Shown here: piece after piece, positions 1 through 5,565 of the stretch
Layout: every line of letters starts with the position of its first letter
Numbering within the stretch: the stretch's first letter is position 1
IMG/VR virus record: IMGVR_UViG_3300028146_000009
Coordinates: 1 to 25,849 of that record
Length of the DNA stretch: 25,849 bases
DNA from: a virus
Direction: 5' to 3' (one strand)
Notes under the pieces: model-generated
The model's input: the letters and a program-made list of their open reading frames with translations, nothing else
Databases searched by the model: none
Told to the model about the DNA's origin: nothing
Program-made: the position numbers and the translations under genes

Positions 1-230
1 ACCTCCTCGGTTGTAGCGCGGGAAAACTCCTCAGTTGAAGCGTGGGGAAACTCCTCAGTTGTAGCGCGGGAAAACTCCTCAGTTGAAGCGTGGGAAAACT
101 CCTCGGTTGTAGCGCGGGGAAACTCCTCGGTTGAAGCGCGGGGAAACTCCTCAGTTGTAGCGCTGGGAAACTCCTCGGTTGTAGCGCGGGAAAACTCCTC
201 AGTTGAAGCGCGGGGAAACTCCTCGGTTTC
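1..230 (+). repeat. 24-nt GC-rich coding tandem repeat
   Basis: Nine full units of 24 bases, each with CTCCTC(A/G)GTTG(T/A)AGCG followed by a G-run and A-run, run from the left edge. The unit is 8 codons, so copy-number change keeps the frame. Differences between units sit at few positions (GTA/GAA, CGG/TGG, GAA/GGA) and change V/E, R/W and E/G. Flanking DNA is AT-rich, so the block stands out. Confidence 0.95.
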
Positions 231-729
231 AGGTTTTGAATTTTCATTCATTTTAGTCCTTTCCACTACAGTTGTGCTGAAAAAACTATATCAATATGTA
301 ATTGTAAGGTTAAGATCAAAGGTTTCTATTCCTAAAAAACCTAAAACTGTCACAATTATTGATCATTCTAAAATTGAATTAAAACACGATAAAAAAACAT
401 TCGTAGAATATTATGAATTAGATGCCAAAAAAGTAATTCTTTATAAATCAGTTGATCCAAAAACTCTTTGTGATTTTAGAACTGGAACCATTAAGTATGA
501 AGGAATTGTAGAATGTCCCGATTTTGATTCTTCAAATAAACGCGAATGTGGAGGCGGACTTCATTTGTGTGCAAAACCTTCACAAGCTTTAAGTTTTAAT
601 CAAGGACAACTATTAAAATGTGAAGTTGATTTAAAAGATATTGTGGTTTATTCCAAAAGTATTGAAAAAGTTCGATGCAAAAAGGTTAAAGTTTTAGGAA
701 AATGTGATATTAAAGGGGAACTTTTGTGA
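1..729 (+). CDS. NSSV-repeat protein with conserved phage C-terminal domain (5' end outside window)
   Basis: The frame is open from base 1 to the TGA at 727-729, so the gene begins upstream of the window; the GTG at 274 is only an internal codon without a good ribosome site. Residues 1-80 are ten 8-residue repeats of the form NSSV(V/E)A(R/W)(E/G), which suggests a regular beta-solenoid. A short hydrophobic stretch follows (about residues 82-105), then a soluble domain with an ECGGGLHLCAKPSQALSFN segment. From memory, phage proteins combine such xNSSVxA repeats with a GGGLHL domain of unknown function. The repeat DNA is GC-rich and unlike its surroundings. The last bases overlap the next start (GTGA). 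Function unknown; a surface or binding role is a guess. The opposite strand is also open across the repeats, but no neighbour lies on that strand and only this strand leads into a conserved domain. Confidence 0.8.
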   Translation, partial: TSSVVARENSSVEAWGNSSVVARENSSVEAWENSSVVARGNSSVEARGNSSVVALGNSSVVARENSSVEARGNSSVSGFEFSFILVLSTTVVLKKLYQYVIVRLRSKVSIPKKPKTVTIIDHSKIELKHDKKTFVEYYELDAKKVILYKSVDPKTLCDFRTGTIKYEGIVECPDFDSSNKRECGGGLHLCAKPSQALSFNQGQLLKCEVDLKDIVVYSKSIEKVRCKKVKVLGKCDIKGELL

Positions 730-938
730 TAATTAAATCATTAAAGGACCCGAACTTTGAAATTGTAGTTCAGCAGTCTGAACAAAACTCGCTCTATAGT
801 GTAACTTTATTAAAAAATGACAGACAAGCAGAATTTCAAGGGAATCTAGATCTTGAAACCGCAATGCAAGTCTTTGATTATTATCTCGATAGAATGCAGC
901 ATAATGATCTAACTGGATGGCAAGGAGCGATTGAATGA
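726..938 (+). CDS. hypothetical protein (70 aa)
   Basis: Starts at GTG 726, overlapping the previous stop as GTGA, with AGGGG about 9 bases upstream supporting this start. A small acidic, mostly polar protein with no membrane segment and no motif I recognise. The strand/helix pattern (SVTLLKNDRQAEFQG, then an LDLETAMQVFDYYLD helix) suggests a compact alpha/beta fold. Coupled to the next gene by ATGA. Confidence 0.75.
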   Translation: MIIKSLKDPNFEIVVQQSEQNSLYSVTLLKNDRQAEFQGNLDLETAMQVFDYYLDRMQHNDLTGWQGAIE

Positions 939-1153
939 TTGAACTCTTAAAAATGCGTAAGGATCAATGGATTGTAAAGCGTCAAAATAAATCGTATCCA
1001 ATAAAAAATACTGAATCGGTATTTGTACATCTTATAGCTTTTGGGGTGAATTTTAAGACAATTGAAGATGCTTTTGTAAAAATGGAAATGGATAATTACA
1101 ATTATTGTCGATTTGAAAAAGGCCGGGTAATTCTAGAAAAAAGAAATGACTAA
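935..1153 (+). CDS. hypothetical protein (72 aa)
   Basis: ATG overlaps the previous stop (ATGA), with AAGGAG upstream. A basic small protein with no cysteine pairs beyond a single Cys and no recognised domain. It ends 40 bases before the lytic enzyme gene. That gap (1154-1193) holds only AT-rich sequence and the next ribosome site. Confidence 0.7.
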   Translation: MIELLKMRKDQWIVKRQNKSYPIKNTESVFVHLIAFGVNFKTIEDAFVKMEMDNYNYCRFEKGRVILEKRND

Positions 1154-1193
1154 AGTTTTAAAATAATAAACCGATAAGAATTATGAGGTAATT

Positions 1194-1571
1194 ATGACAA
1201 AACTTGTGATTTTAAAAATGATAGTATTTTATGCAAATATTTATGGCGTGGACCCAAAATTGGCCGTAAGCGTTGCACAAATTGAATCAGGATTAAATCC
1301 AAATGCAATCAGTTCAACTTCAGATTATGGTGTATTTCAATTGAACTCTAATAGTTTTCCACAATATTCAAAACAAGAATTATTGATCCCTGAAATCAAT
1401 ATTATTGAAGGAATTAATTATCTTGCTAAAATGAAAAAAGAGTGTAAATTTAAAGATAATAATGAATGGTTAGCTTGTTATAATTTAGGAAAAAGAAAAG
1501 CAAGTAAAATTCATTATCCAAAATTGTGGCCTTATACCAAAAAAGTTCTCACCGCGATGAAGGAAATTTAA
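1194..1571 (+). CDS. lytic transglycosylase-like (SLT) muralytic enzyme
   Basis: A 125-residue single-domain protein of the goose-lysozyme/SLT type. Residues 18-50 show the family signature: GVDP...VAQIESGLNPNA with E31 as the expected catalytic acid, followed by SDYGVFQLN. A later AWLACYNLG-like segment (here EWLACYNLG, about residues 88-96) is also typical. Such enzymes cleave the MurNAc-GlcNAc bond of peptidoglycan with anhydro-sugar formation. No signal peptide is evident, so it would need a holin or act in a particle; no holin next to it is certain. GAGG sits 7 bases before ATG 1194. It could be an endolysin or a virion/entry lysin; the context does not decide. Confidence 0.82.
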   Translation: MTKLVILKMIVFYANIYGVDPKLAVSVAQIESGLNPNAISSTSDYGVFQLNSNSFPQYSKQELLIPEINIIEGINYLAKMKKECKFKDNNEWLACYNLGKRKASKIHYPKLWPYTKKVLTAMKEI

Positions 1572-1572
1572 A

Positions 1573-1884
1573 ATGACAACCAGGATAAGATATAAAAAAG
1601 AATTAGATGGAACTTTAGTAACTAAAATATTTAAAACTCCGAATAATGAAGTTCATGGAATAATTGAACCAAATGGTAAAATTTTTATTCAAAGTCTTGA
1701 TGGAAAAATATTTCAGCAATCAGAGGAACATTATACAAATTTACAAAATGCTAAAAAAGTATTAAAAAAAGCGTTAATTTCATTGGGTTGTAATTTTCAA
1801 GAAGAGGTTCGCCCACAAATTAAAGATCACATAAATGAAGCAGCTAAAAAACAATATGAATCTGAAAATATGGGCGATAAATGA
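1573..1884 (+). CDS. hypothetical protein (103 aa)
   Basis: Begins one base after the lysin stop and ends in an ATGA overlap with the lipoprotein gene. The N-terminal half reads as successive beta hairpins (EVHGIIEPNGKIFIQSLDGK). The C-terminal half is helical and lysine-rich. No catalytic motif or membrane segment. No family recognised. Confidence 0.7.
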   Translation: MTTRIRYKKELDGTLVTKIFKTPNNEVHGIIEPNGKIFIQSLDGKIFQQSEEHYTNLQNAKKVLKKALISLGCNFQEEVRPQIKDHINEAAKKQYESENMGDK

Positions 1885-2279
1885 AAAAATTAGCACTTTT
1901 AATATTGCTTTTAATTCCAATCAGTCATTGCGGACCAAATCAAACCACCTTTGATCATGGAACTGTAAACTGTACGACCCAGCAAATAGCTCCTGGAACG
2001 CCGCTAGCGCTCGGTGGCGCGATGATTTCATGTCCAGACGGGACTACAAGCCTAATTTCAAATGGAACGATTATAACACCAATTCAATTTTGTCCGGGAA
2101 GTCCAAATTATCCCAATAGTTTTCCAGAAGTGGGATTTAAATTTGGAACTTCAATCTATGCGGTTTATTCGGCAAATGATGGATTTATGACTTTAATTCC
2201 ACCGGGCCTATATCAATCAAATGCAATAGGATCGAATTGTACATTTACTGTAAATCCAAATGGAACTATAACAAATTAG
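1881..2279 (+). CDS. secreted lipoprotein
   Basis: The N-terminus is a classic lipoprotein signal: MKK, a Leu/Ile-rich core, then ISHC, with Cys17 as the predicted lipidation site. The mature part is Gly/Ser/Thr/Asn-rich, with C30, C51, C71 and C119 available for disulfides. The C-terminal half (ITPIQFCPG, FPEVGF, YAVYSANDGFMTLIPPG, SNCTFTVNPNG) looks like a small beta domain; I recall similar C-terminal domains in proteins from Bdellovibrio-like bacteria and their phages but cannot verify this. A phage lipoprotein of this kind may act in superinfection exclusion or alter the host surface; this is inference. Ends with TAG, evidence that TAG is a true stop in this genome. Confidence 0.8.
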   Translation: MKKLALLILLLIPISHCGPNQTTFDHGTVNCTTQQIAPGTPLALGGAMISCPDGTTSLISNGTIITPIQFCPGSPNYPNSFPEVGFKFGTSIYAVYSANDGFMTLIPPGLYQSNAIGSNCTFTVNPNGTITN

Positions 2280-2288
2280 GAGTAAAAA

Positions 2289-2516
2289 TTGCAGACAATA
2301 GAATTCTTTTATGACGATGTGCAAGGCCGCGAATTAAATATTATCGCAACTATTGATGAAGGTCAAATTCATTTTAAAACTTATTTATTTGATAAAAAGA
2401 TTCCTAATGGAAGTTTAACGACTTTAGATTTCAAAAATATTGAAAATTTCATTCGAAAAAATGCCGAGGATAACATTGAATTTGAAAGCGATTATTTTGA
2501 TCGGCAATCAGATTAA
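2289..2516 (+). CDS. hypothetical protein (75 aa)
   Basis: Starts at TTG 2289. AGGAG at 2278-2282, overlapping the preceding stop, fixes this unusual start. Small acidic protein with an N-terminal beta-rich part (TIEFFYDDVQGRELNIIATI) and an acidic C-terminus. No recognised family. Joined to the next gene by TAATG. Confidence 0.7.
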   Translation: MQTIEFFYDDVQGRELNIIATIDEGQIHFKTYLFDKKIPNGSLTTLDFKNIENFIRKNAEDNIEFESDYFDRQSD

Positions 2517-2788
2517 TGGTAAACTATCGAGATGAAATTTTGGATCACATTACAAAAGAGCGTGACTATTACAGAGAACAAACGCAGGAAATAAGGTTTC
2601 GTCGCAATAAAATGTACAAGGAAAGTTTTACTGATGAATGGCAGGAAATTACCGATGCGTATAGGACTGCACTATTTATGAAAATGTACGATCTTTTAAT
2701 AGATAAATTAACGACTGTTCCATTTGATGAACTTTACATCGAATTAGAATCTTTAGAACTTGATAAAATTTTTGAATTGGATAATTAA
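2516..2788 (+). CDS. hypothetical helical protein (90 aa)
   Basis: ATG 2516 overlaps the previous TAA. Rich in charged residues and aromatics; residues 1-40 (EILDHITKERDYYREQTQEIR...) are probably a long helix or coiled coil, followed by a second helical region. No membrane segment and no known motif. The reverse-strand reading frame over this region is only a shadow. Confidence 0.7.
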   Translation: MVNYRDEILDHITKERDYYREQTQEIRFRRNKMYKESFTDEWQEITDAYRTALFMKMYDLLIDKLTTVPFDELYIELESLELDKIFELDN

Positions 2789-3007
2789 ATGAATTCATTC
2801 TCAATTGCAGATGTAAAGAAGGCTTTAAAACATTTAGAAGATAAATATAAATCTCTTTATGTAAAAATGGAAATAGATGAAAATAACCGATTGAATTTCC
2901 AAATAATGGATACTGAAGCAAATGCAGTAAAGATTGTAATTTACAGATCAAATGAAGAAGGGGAAGCGACGAAGTTTCCCGAGATAGTGGAGTCAAGAAG
3001 ATTATGA
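2789..3007 (+). CDS. hypothetical protein (72 aa)
   Basis: Begins directly after the previous stop (TAAATG) and ends in an ATGA overlap. N-terminal helix (SIADVKKALKHLEDKYKSLY), then beta strands (RLNFQIMDTEANAVKIVIY). No recognised domain. Confidence 0.7.
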   Translation: MNSFSIADVKKALKHLEDKYKSLYVKMEIDENNRLNFQIMDTEANAVKIVIYRSNEEGEATKFPEIVESRRL

Positions 3008-3147
3008 TTATTTTATTAATTGGAATTATTGTGGCTGCGACTTTTTTTAATTCAGCATTTTATGAGTATAGAGTACTAAAAAATACTGATCCTAAAGATA
3101 TCGTAAATGATTGGGTAAATTTGCAATTAAAAAGGAGATATAAGTAA
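3004..3147 (+). CDS. small membrane protein (47 aa)
   Basis: Opens at ATG 3004 in an ATGA overlap and ends at TAA 3145-3147, itself part of TAATG for the next gene. Residues 1-17 (MIILLIGIIVAATFFNS) form one hydrophobic segment, a membrane anchor or signal; the rest is a short charged tail ending LQLKRRYK. The AAGGAG near its end serves the next gene. Unknown function. Confidence 0.65.
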   Translation: MIILLIGIIVAATFFNSAFYEYRVLKNTDPKDIVNDWVNLQLKRRYK

Positions 3148-3269
3148 TGTGTTGGCATAAATGGACAAAATGGTCTAAAACCTATGAATATCCAAATTTA
3201 ATAATTAGATCTTTATGGCAAAAAAGAATTTGTTAAAAATGTGGAAGAGTCCAAGAAAGAATATGTTAA
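3147..3269 (+). pseudogene. mini zinc-ribbon gene with in-frame stop
   Basis: The frame starts at ATG 3147 (TAATG, preceded by AAGGAG) with MCWHKWTKWSK and reads 29 codons to TAA 3234-3236, just after RIC. In the same frame, past that stop, come KCGRVQERIC and a second TAA at 3267-3269. Read through, it would give a short zinc ribbon with C2/H4 and a C-x-x-C pair (C29 and C32), a layout found in many phage mini-proteins and echoed at 17243-17374 here. The second stop overlaps the next probable start (ATGTTAA, 3263-3269), as expected for the ancestral gene end. I infer a Lys-to-stop type change, a sequencing error or readthrough. The 29-residue product alone would lack half its metal site. Confidence 0.55.
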
Positions 3270-3412
3270 AATATTTTATTTATTCAATTTTAATAAATTT
3301 AGTTCTTTTATATTTTTATAGTATTTTGGTATTAAATCCATTAAAAGCCGCGTCAAAAATTGTAGCAAAAAATTGGTGTGAAATGATGAAAGTTGAGTGT
3401 AAATTTAAATGA
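3263..3412 (+). CDS. small membrane protein (49 aa)
   Basis: Residues 1-23 (LKYFIYSILINLVLLYFYS...) are a strongly hydrophobic membrane segment, followed by a short basic tail with two Cys. I choose ATG 3263 because it overlaps the end of the preceding interrupted gene; earlier in-frame ATGs at 3215 and 3239 would add a basic N-terminus. Ribosome site is weak. Ends in ATGA with the next gene. Unknown function. Confidence 0.55.
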   Translation: MLKYFIYSILINLVLLYFYSILVLNPLKAASKIVAKNWCEMMKVECKFK

Positions 3413-3825
3413 GTGAAATAAAATATATTGTAGAGCCAGGACAAAAATTCGGCAATCTTGAGGCCATAATATTTTCTCATTCAAATAAAAGACAGGGAAT
3501 TAGATTTTGGACTTTTAAATGTTATTGCGGAAAAGAATTTACAACAAATTTAACAAGAGTTAGAATTGGAAAAACTAAATCTTGTGGATGCTTAAAAAAA
3601 ACTATTAATAGGGAAAGGCTTCAAATTATACCAGGACAAAAAATTGGCAGGTTAACTTTAATTGACTTTTCCCATCGAGATAATAAAAAACAAAAAATAT
3701 ATAAATGGAAATGCGATTGTGGAAATGAAACTATGGCAAAACTAAGCTGCGTGTATAGAGCGCGAAAAAGAAGCTGCGGGTGTTTAAGAACTGAATATTG
3801 GCAAAAGAATAATAGGATGAAATAA
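3409..3825 (+). CDS. tandem SCGCL zinc-binding protein
   Basis: 138 residues formed by two copies of one domain, about residues 8-63 and 72-126. Each copy has PGQK(F/I)G(N/R)L, a central W-x-(F/W)-KC-x-CG, a basic loop and SCGCL. The four Cys per copy (C-x-CG ... SCGCL) should bind one zinc. In phages this module occurs in small DNA-binding proteins and beside homing endonuclease domains; no nuclease motif is present here, so a DNA-binding or regulatory role is likelier. The copies have diverged, so the duplication is old. ATGA overlap with the gene before. Confidence 0.72.
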   Translation: MSEIKYIVEPGQKFGNLEAIIFSHSNKRQGIRFWTFKCYCGKEFTTNLTRVRIGKTKSCGCLKKTINRERLQIIPGQKIGRLTLIDFSHRDNKKQKIYKWKCDCGNETMAKLSCVYRARKRSCGCLRTEYWQKNNRMK

Positions 3826-3826
3826 A

Positions 3827-4162
3827 GTGCTTATAGAGCCTATATTTGTTCTTTTTTGTAATACAATTGGAACTGAAACTCAAGGTAATGCCCAAATTCC
3901 ATGTCAAAATGCAATTAATGCAACTTCAATTGAAACTAAAACAACACAAACATTTCAGGAATTAGAATCTTACAGTCAAAATTATGTGTATAAAAATATG
4001 GACCCAACTCTAATTAAATCATTAATAGCTGCCGGGTTTTTAGTAAATTCCTATTCTACTAAAACAGTCATAGCACAATTCCCACTTCAACCTTTCGAAT
4101 TTAATTGCCATGTACAGCCAAATAATGTACAATATGGACTCAAACTGAAAATAGATTTTTAA
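3827..4162 (+). CDS. hypothetical, possibly exported protein (111 aa)
   Basis: Starts at GTG 3827 right after the SCGCL gene, with AGGA about 10 bases upstream. The first 12 residues (MLIEPIFVLFCN) are hydrophobic but short for a signal peptide. The rest is Thr/Asn/Gln-rich with C11, C25 and a late Cys, typical of small exported proteins. No family recognised. Confidence 0.55.
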   Translation: MLIEPIFVLFCNTIGTETQGNAQIPCQNAINATSIETKTTQTFQELESYSQNYVYKNMDPTLIKSLIAAGFLVNSYSTKTVIAQFPLQPFEFNCHVQPNNVQYGLKLKIDF

Positions 4163-4183
4163 ACTTATTAAAGGAGATAAAAA

Positions 4184-4447
4184 ATGAAAGTAAAAGTTAA
4201 ATGTGAAGAAATTGAAGGCGAGGGACTTTTAGCACTTTTAGGAAAAAGAGTAACACTTTTTTGTATGAATTATATTTATACGGGAGAACTTGAAGGAGTA
4301 AATGATACTTGTGTAAAACTTCGAGACGCTTATATTGTTTATGAAACTGGAGCATTTACGGATACGAACTGGAAAGATGCCCAAAAACTTTCTAAAGAAT
4401 TTTATGTTCAAACCGCAGCAATTGAAAGTTTTGGCGTTGTAAAATGA
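4184..4447 (+). CDS. hypothetical Sm/SH3-like small protein (87 aa)
   Basis: AAAGGAGAT lies 6 bases before ATG 4184. The sequence LLALLGKRVTLFCMNYIYTGELEGVNDTCVKLRDAYIVYE reads as a run of five or so beta strands, reminiscent of an Sm/SH3-type barrel (GKxVxLxxxNxxYxGxLxGV). This fold similarity is inference. Similar small phage proteins are common and uncharacterised. The gene ends in ATGA with a Gly-Ser microprotein. Confidence 0.7.
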   Translation: MKVKVKCEEIEGEGLLALLGKRVTLFCMNYIYTGELEGVNDTCVKLRDAYIVYETGAFTDTNWKDAQKLSKEFYVQTAAIESFGVVK

Positions 4448-4533
4448 CTAGAGGATTAAAACAAAAATACCGATATGGGTCGGGGTCGGGGTCGCGGTCG
4501 GGGTCGGGGTCGCGGTCGTGGTCGGGGTCGTAA
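4444..4533 (+). CDS. Gly-Ser repeat microprotein (29 aa)
   Basis: ATG 4444 overlaps the previous stop (ATGA). The frame reads MTRGLKQKYRY and then 18 residues of alternating Ser with Gly, Arg or Trp, ending at TAA 4531-4533. The second half is encoded by the GC-rich hexamer repeat. The ATGA coupling and the in-phase stop right after the repeat argue for a real gene. A basic head with a Ser/Gly/Arg tail could bind nucleic acid or be a disordered linker; function unknown. Confidence 0.5.
   Translation: MTRGLKQKYRYGSGSGSRSGSGSRSWSGS
4476..4530 (+). repeat. GGGGTC hexamer tandem repeat
   Basis: About nine hexamers of GGGTCG, with CGG and TGG variants in place of GGG at intervals, in otherwise AT-rich DNA. 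Each hexamer is two codons (Gly-Ser, Arg-Ser or Trp-Ser), so length change keeps frame. The G-run spacing is regular, so G-quadruplex formation by the + strand is conceivable. Confidence 0.9.
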
Positions 4534-4562
4534 AAGGAATCTGGTCTATTAAAAGGGTAATA

Positions 4563-4793
4563 ATGAGTAAACTAAAAGTTTTAGCAAATAATGAGACGGT
4601 TCCTGAAGAACATCCAGGTTCTGCTTTTATTCAAGGATTTATAACTGCTTTCGAATTAATTGATGAAAATCTTGCAGCTGAATTAGTAAAATTAGCAGAA
4701 TTTCAGCCTCACGGCGAAAGATTAATGACTTTAAAGCTTTATAAAGCAAAAATCGCGGGTATTTTAAAGGATATGGAACAAGATTATGATTAA
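4563..4793 (+). CDS. hypothetical protein (76 aa)
   Basis: I start at ATG 4563 (MSKLKVLANN), with an AGGG sequence about 8 bases upstream, rather than at an in-frame GTG inside the hexamer repeat. Acidic, helical (SAFIQGFITAFELIDENLAAELVKLAEF), no Cys, no membrane segment. Unknown function. Overlaps the next gene by 8 bases. Confidence 0.7.
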   Translation: MSKLKVLANNETVPEEHPGSAFIQGFITAFELIDENLAAELVKLAEFQPHGERLMTLKLYKAKIAGILKDMEQDYD

Positions 4794-5565
4794 AAGTGAA
4801 ATTGCATTAAGAATTGAAATGGTGGAAGAATTATTAAAAAAAGGACAAATTAAAACTGCTCAGGAATATTTTAATATTTTGAATCAAAGGCAATTAATGC
4901 CAATGCAAAAATTTAAAAAAGGCGACAAAGTAAAAGCATTGGTAGATGAATCAATTAGGATTCCACTATTAGTTAAAGGTCAAATATTAACAATTGATTC
5001 TTATATTCCAACACTAAATTCTGATTATTTTGTTGTTTTAGAAGAATTCAAAGCAAGCTATCCATGGCATAATTTTAAAGAAAGTGATTTTGAATTAGAA
5101 AGTTTAAATTCGGGTTCGGCATTAAGAACTTATAGTAATACAGTCACTGCAAACGGCGGGATATTACAACCAAGAACTGGTTATCAAGCAAATTCAAATC
5201 CTCAATCATATGGAACTTTAAAAACTAAAGCCGATGCTAAAAAACTTCTAAAACATGAATATGATGATAAAGGATATTCGGAAGATGAAATTCGAAATGA
5301 TTTTAAAACAGTTTTTAATTTAAGTGATGATGAAATCAAAGCGATTATAAAAGAAATTGAAGATGAAAATGCTAAATATCAATACACGTCACAATATATA
5401 AGTTTTAATCCCGGATATTCCATAACTTTACCAAATGGATTATCAGATCTTGAAGGTAAAAAACCTGAAACTAATGGGAATGTATGCATTCATCAGTGGG
5501 AAACTTATACCGGCCTAAGCCATACTGATACTTATTGCAAACTTTGTAATTTGGTTAAAAAATGA
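4786..5565 (+). CDS. KOW-like domain and zinc-ribbon protein, unknown function
   Basis: 259 residues with a modular layout. Residues 1-40 are helical. Residues 42-105 contain FKKGDKVKALVD and a strand-rich stretch like a KOW/SH3 barrel. A low-complexity Asn/Ser/Gly linker follows (about 108-150), then a charged helical segment (150-200). The C-terminus has C-x-HQW ... TYCKLCN, a likely zinc site. This barrel-plus-ribbon layout suggests nucleic acid or protein binding, but no enzyme motif is present. It overlaps the nuclease gene by ATGA. Confidence 0.65.
   Translation: MIKSEIALRIEMVEELLKKGQIKTAQEYFNILNQRQLMPMQKFKKGDKVKALVDESIRIPLLVKGQILTIDSYIPTLNSDYFVVLEEFKASYPWHNFKESDFELESLNSGSALRTYSNTVTANGGILQPRTGYQANSNPQSYGTLKTKADAKKLLKHEYDDKGYSEDEIRNDFKTVFNLSDDEIKAIIKEIEDENAKYQYTSQYISFNPGYSITLPNGLSDLEGKKPETNGNVCIHQWETYTGLSHTDTYCKLCNLVKK

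Noticed and set aside
1-230. CRISPR array
   Set aside because: Units are contiguous 24-mers without unique spacers, and they code in frame with the downstream domain.
1-251. Minus-strand gene from ATG 251 with (T/S)TEEF(S/P)(R/H)A repeats
   Set aside because: The frame and a ribosome-like site exist, but all neighbours are on the + strand and only the + frame leads without a stop into a conserved phage domain ending at 729. Kept as a note in the repeat finding.
2676-2996. Minus-strand reading frame of 106 codons
   Set aside because: It lies opposite two coupled + strand genes, has no ribosome site or recognisable motif, and is a shadow; the same holds for other minus frames at 5674-5910, 8411-8611, 10684-10968, 13671-13898, 14792-15034, 20685-20918 and 25580-25813.
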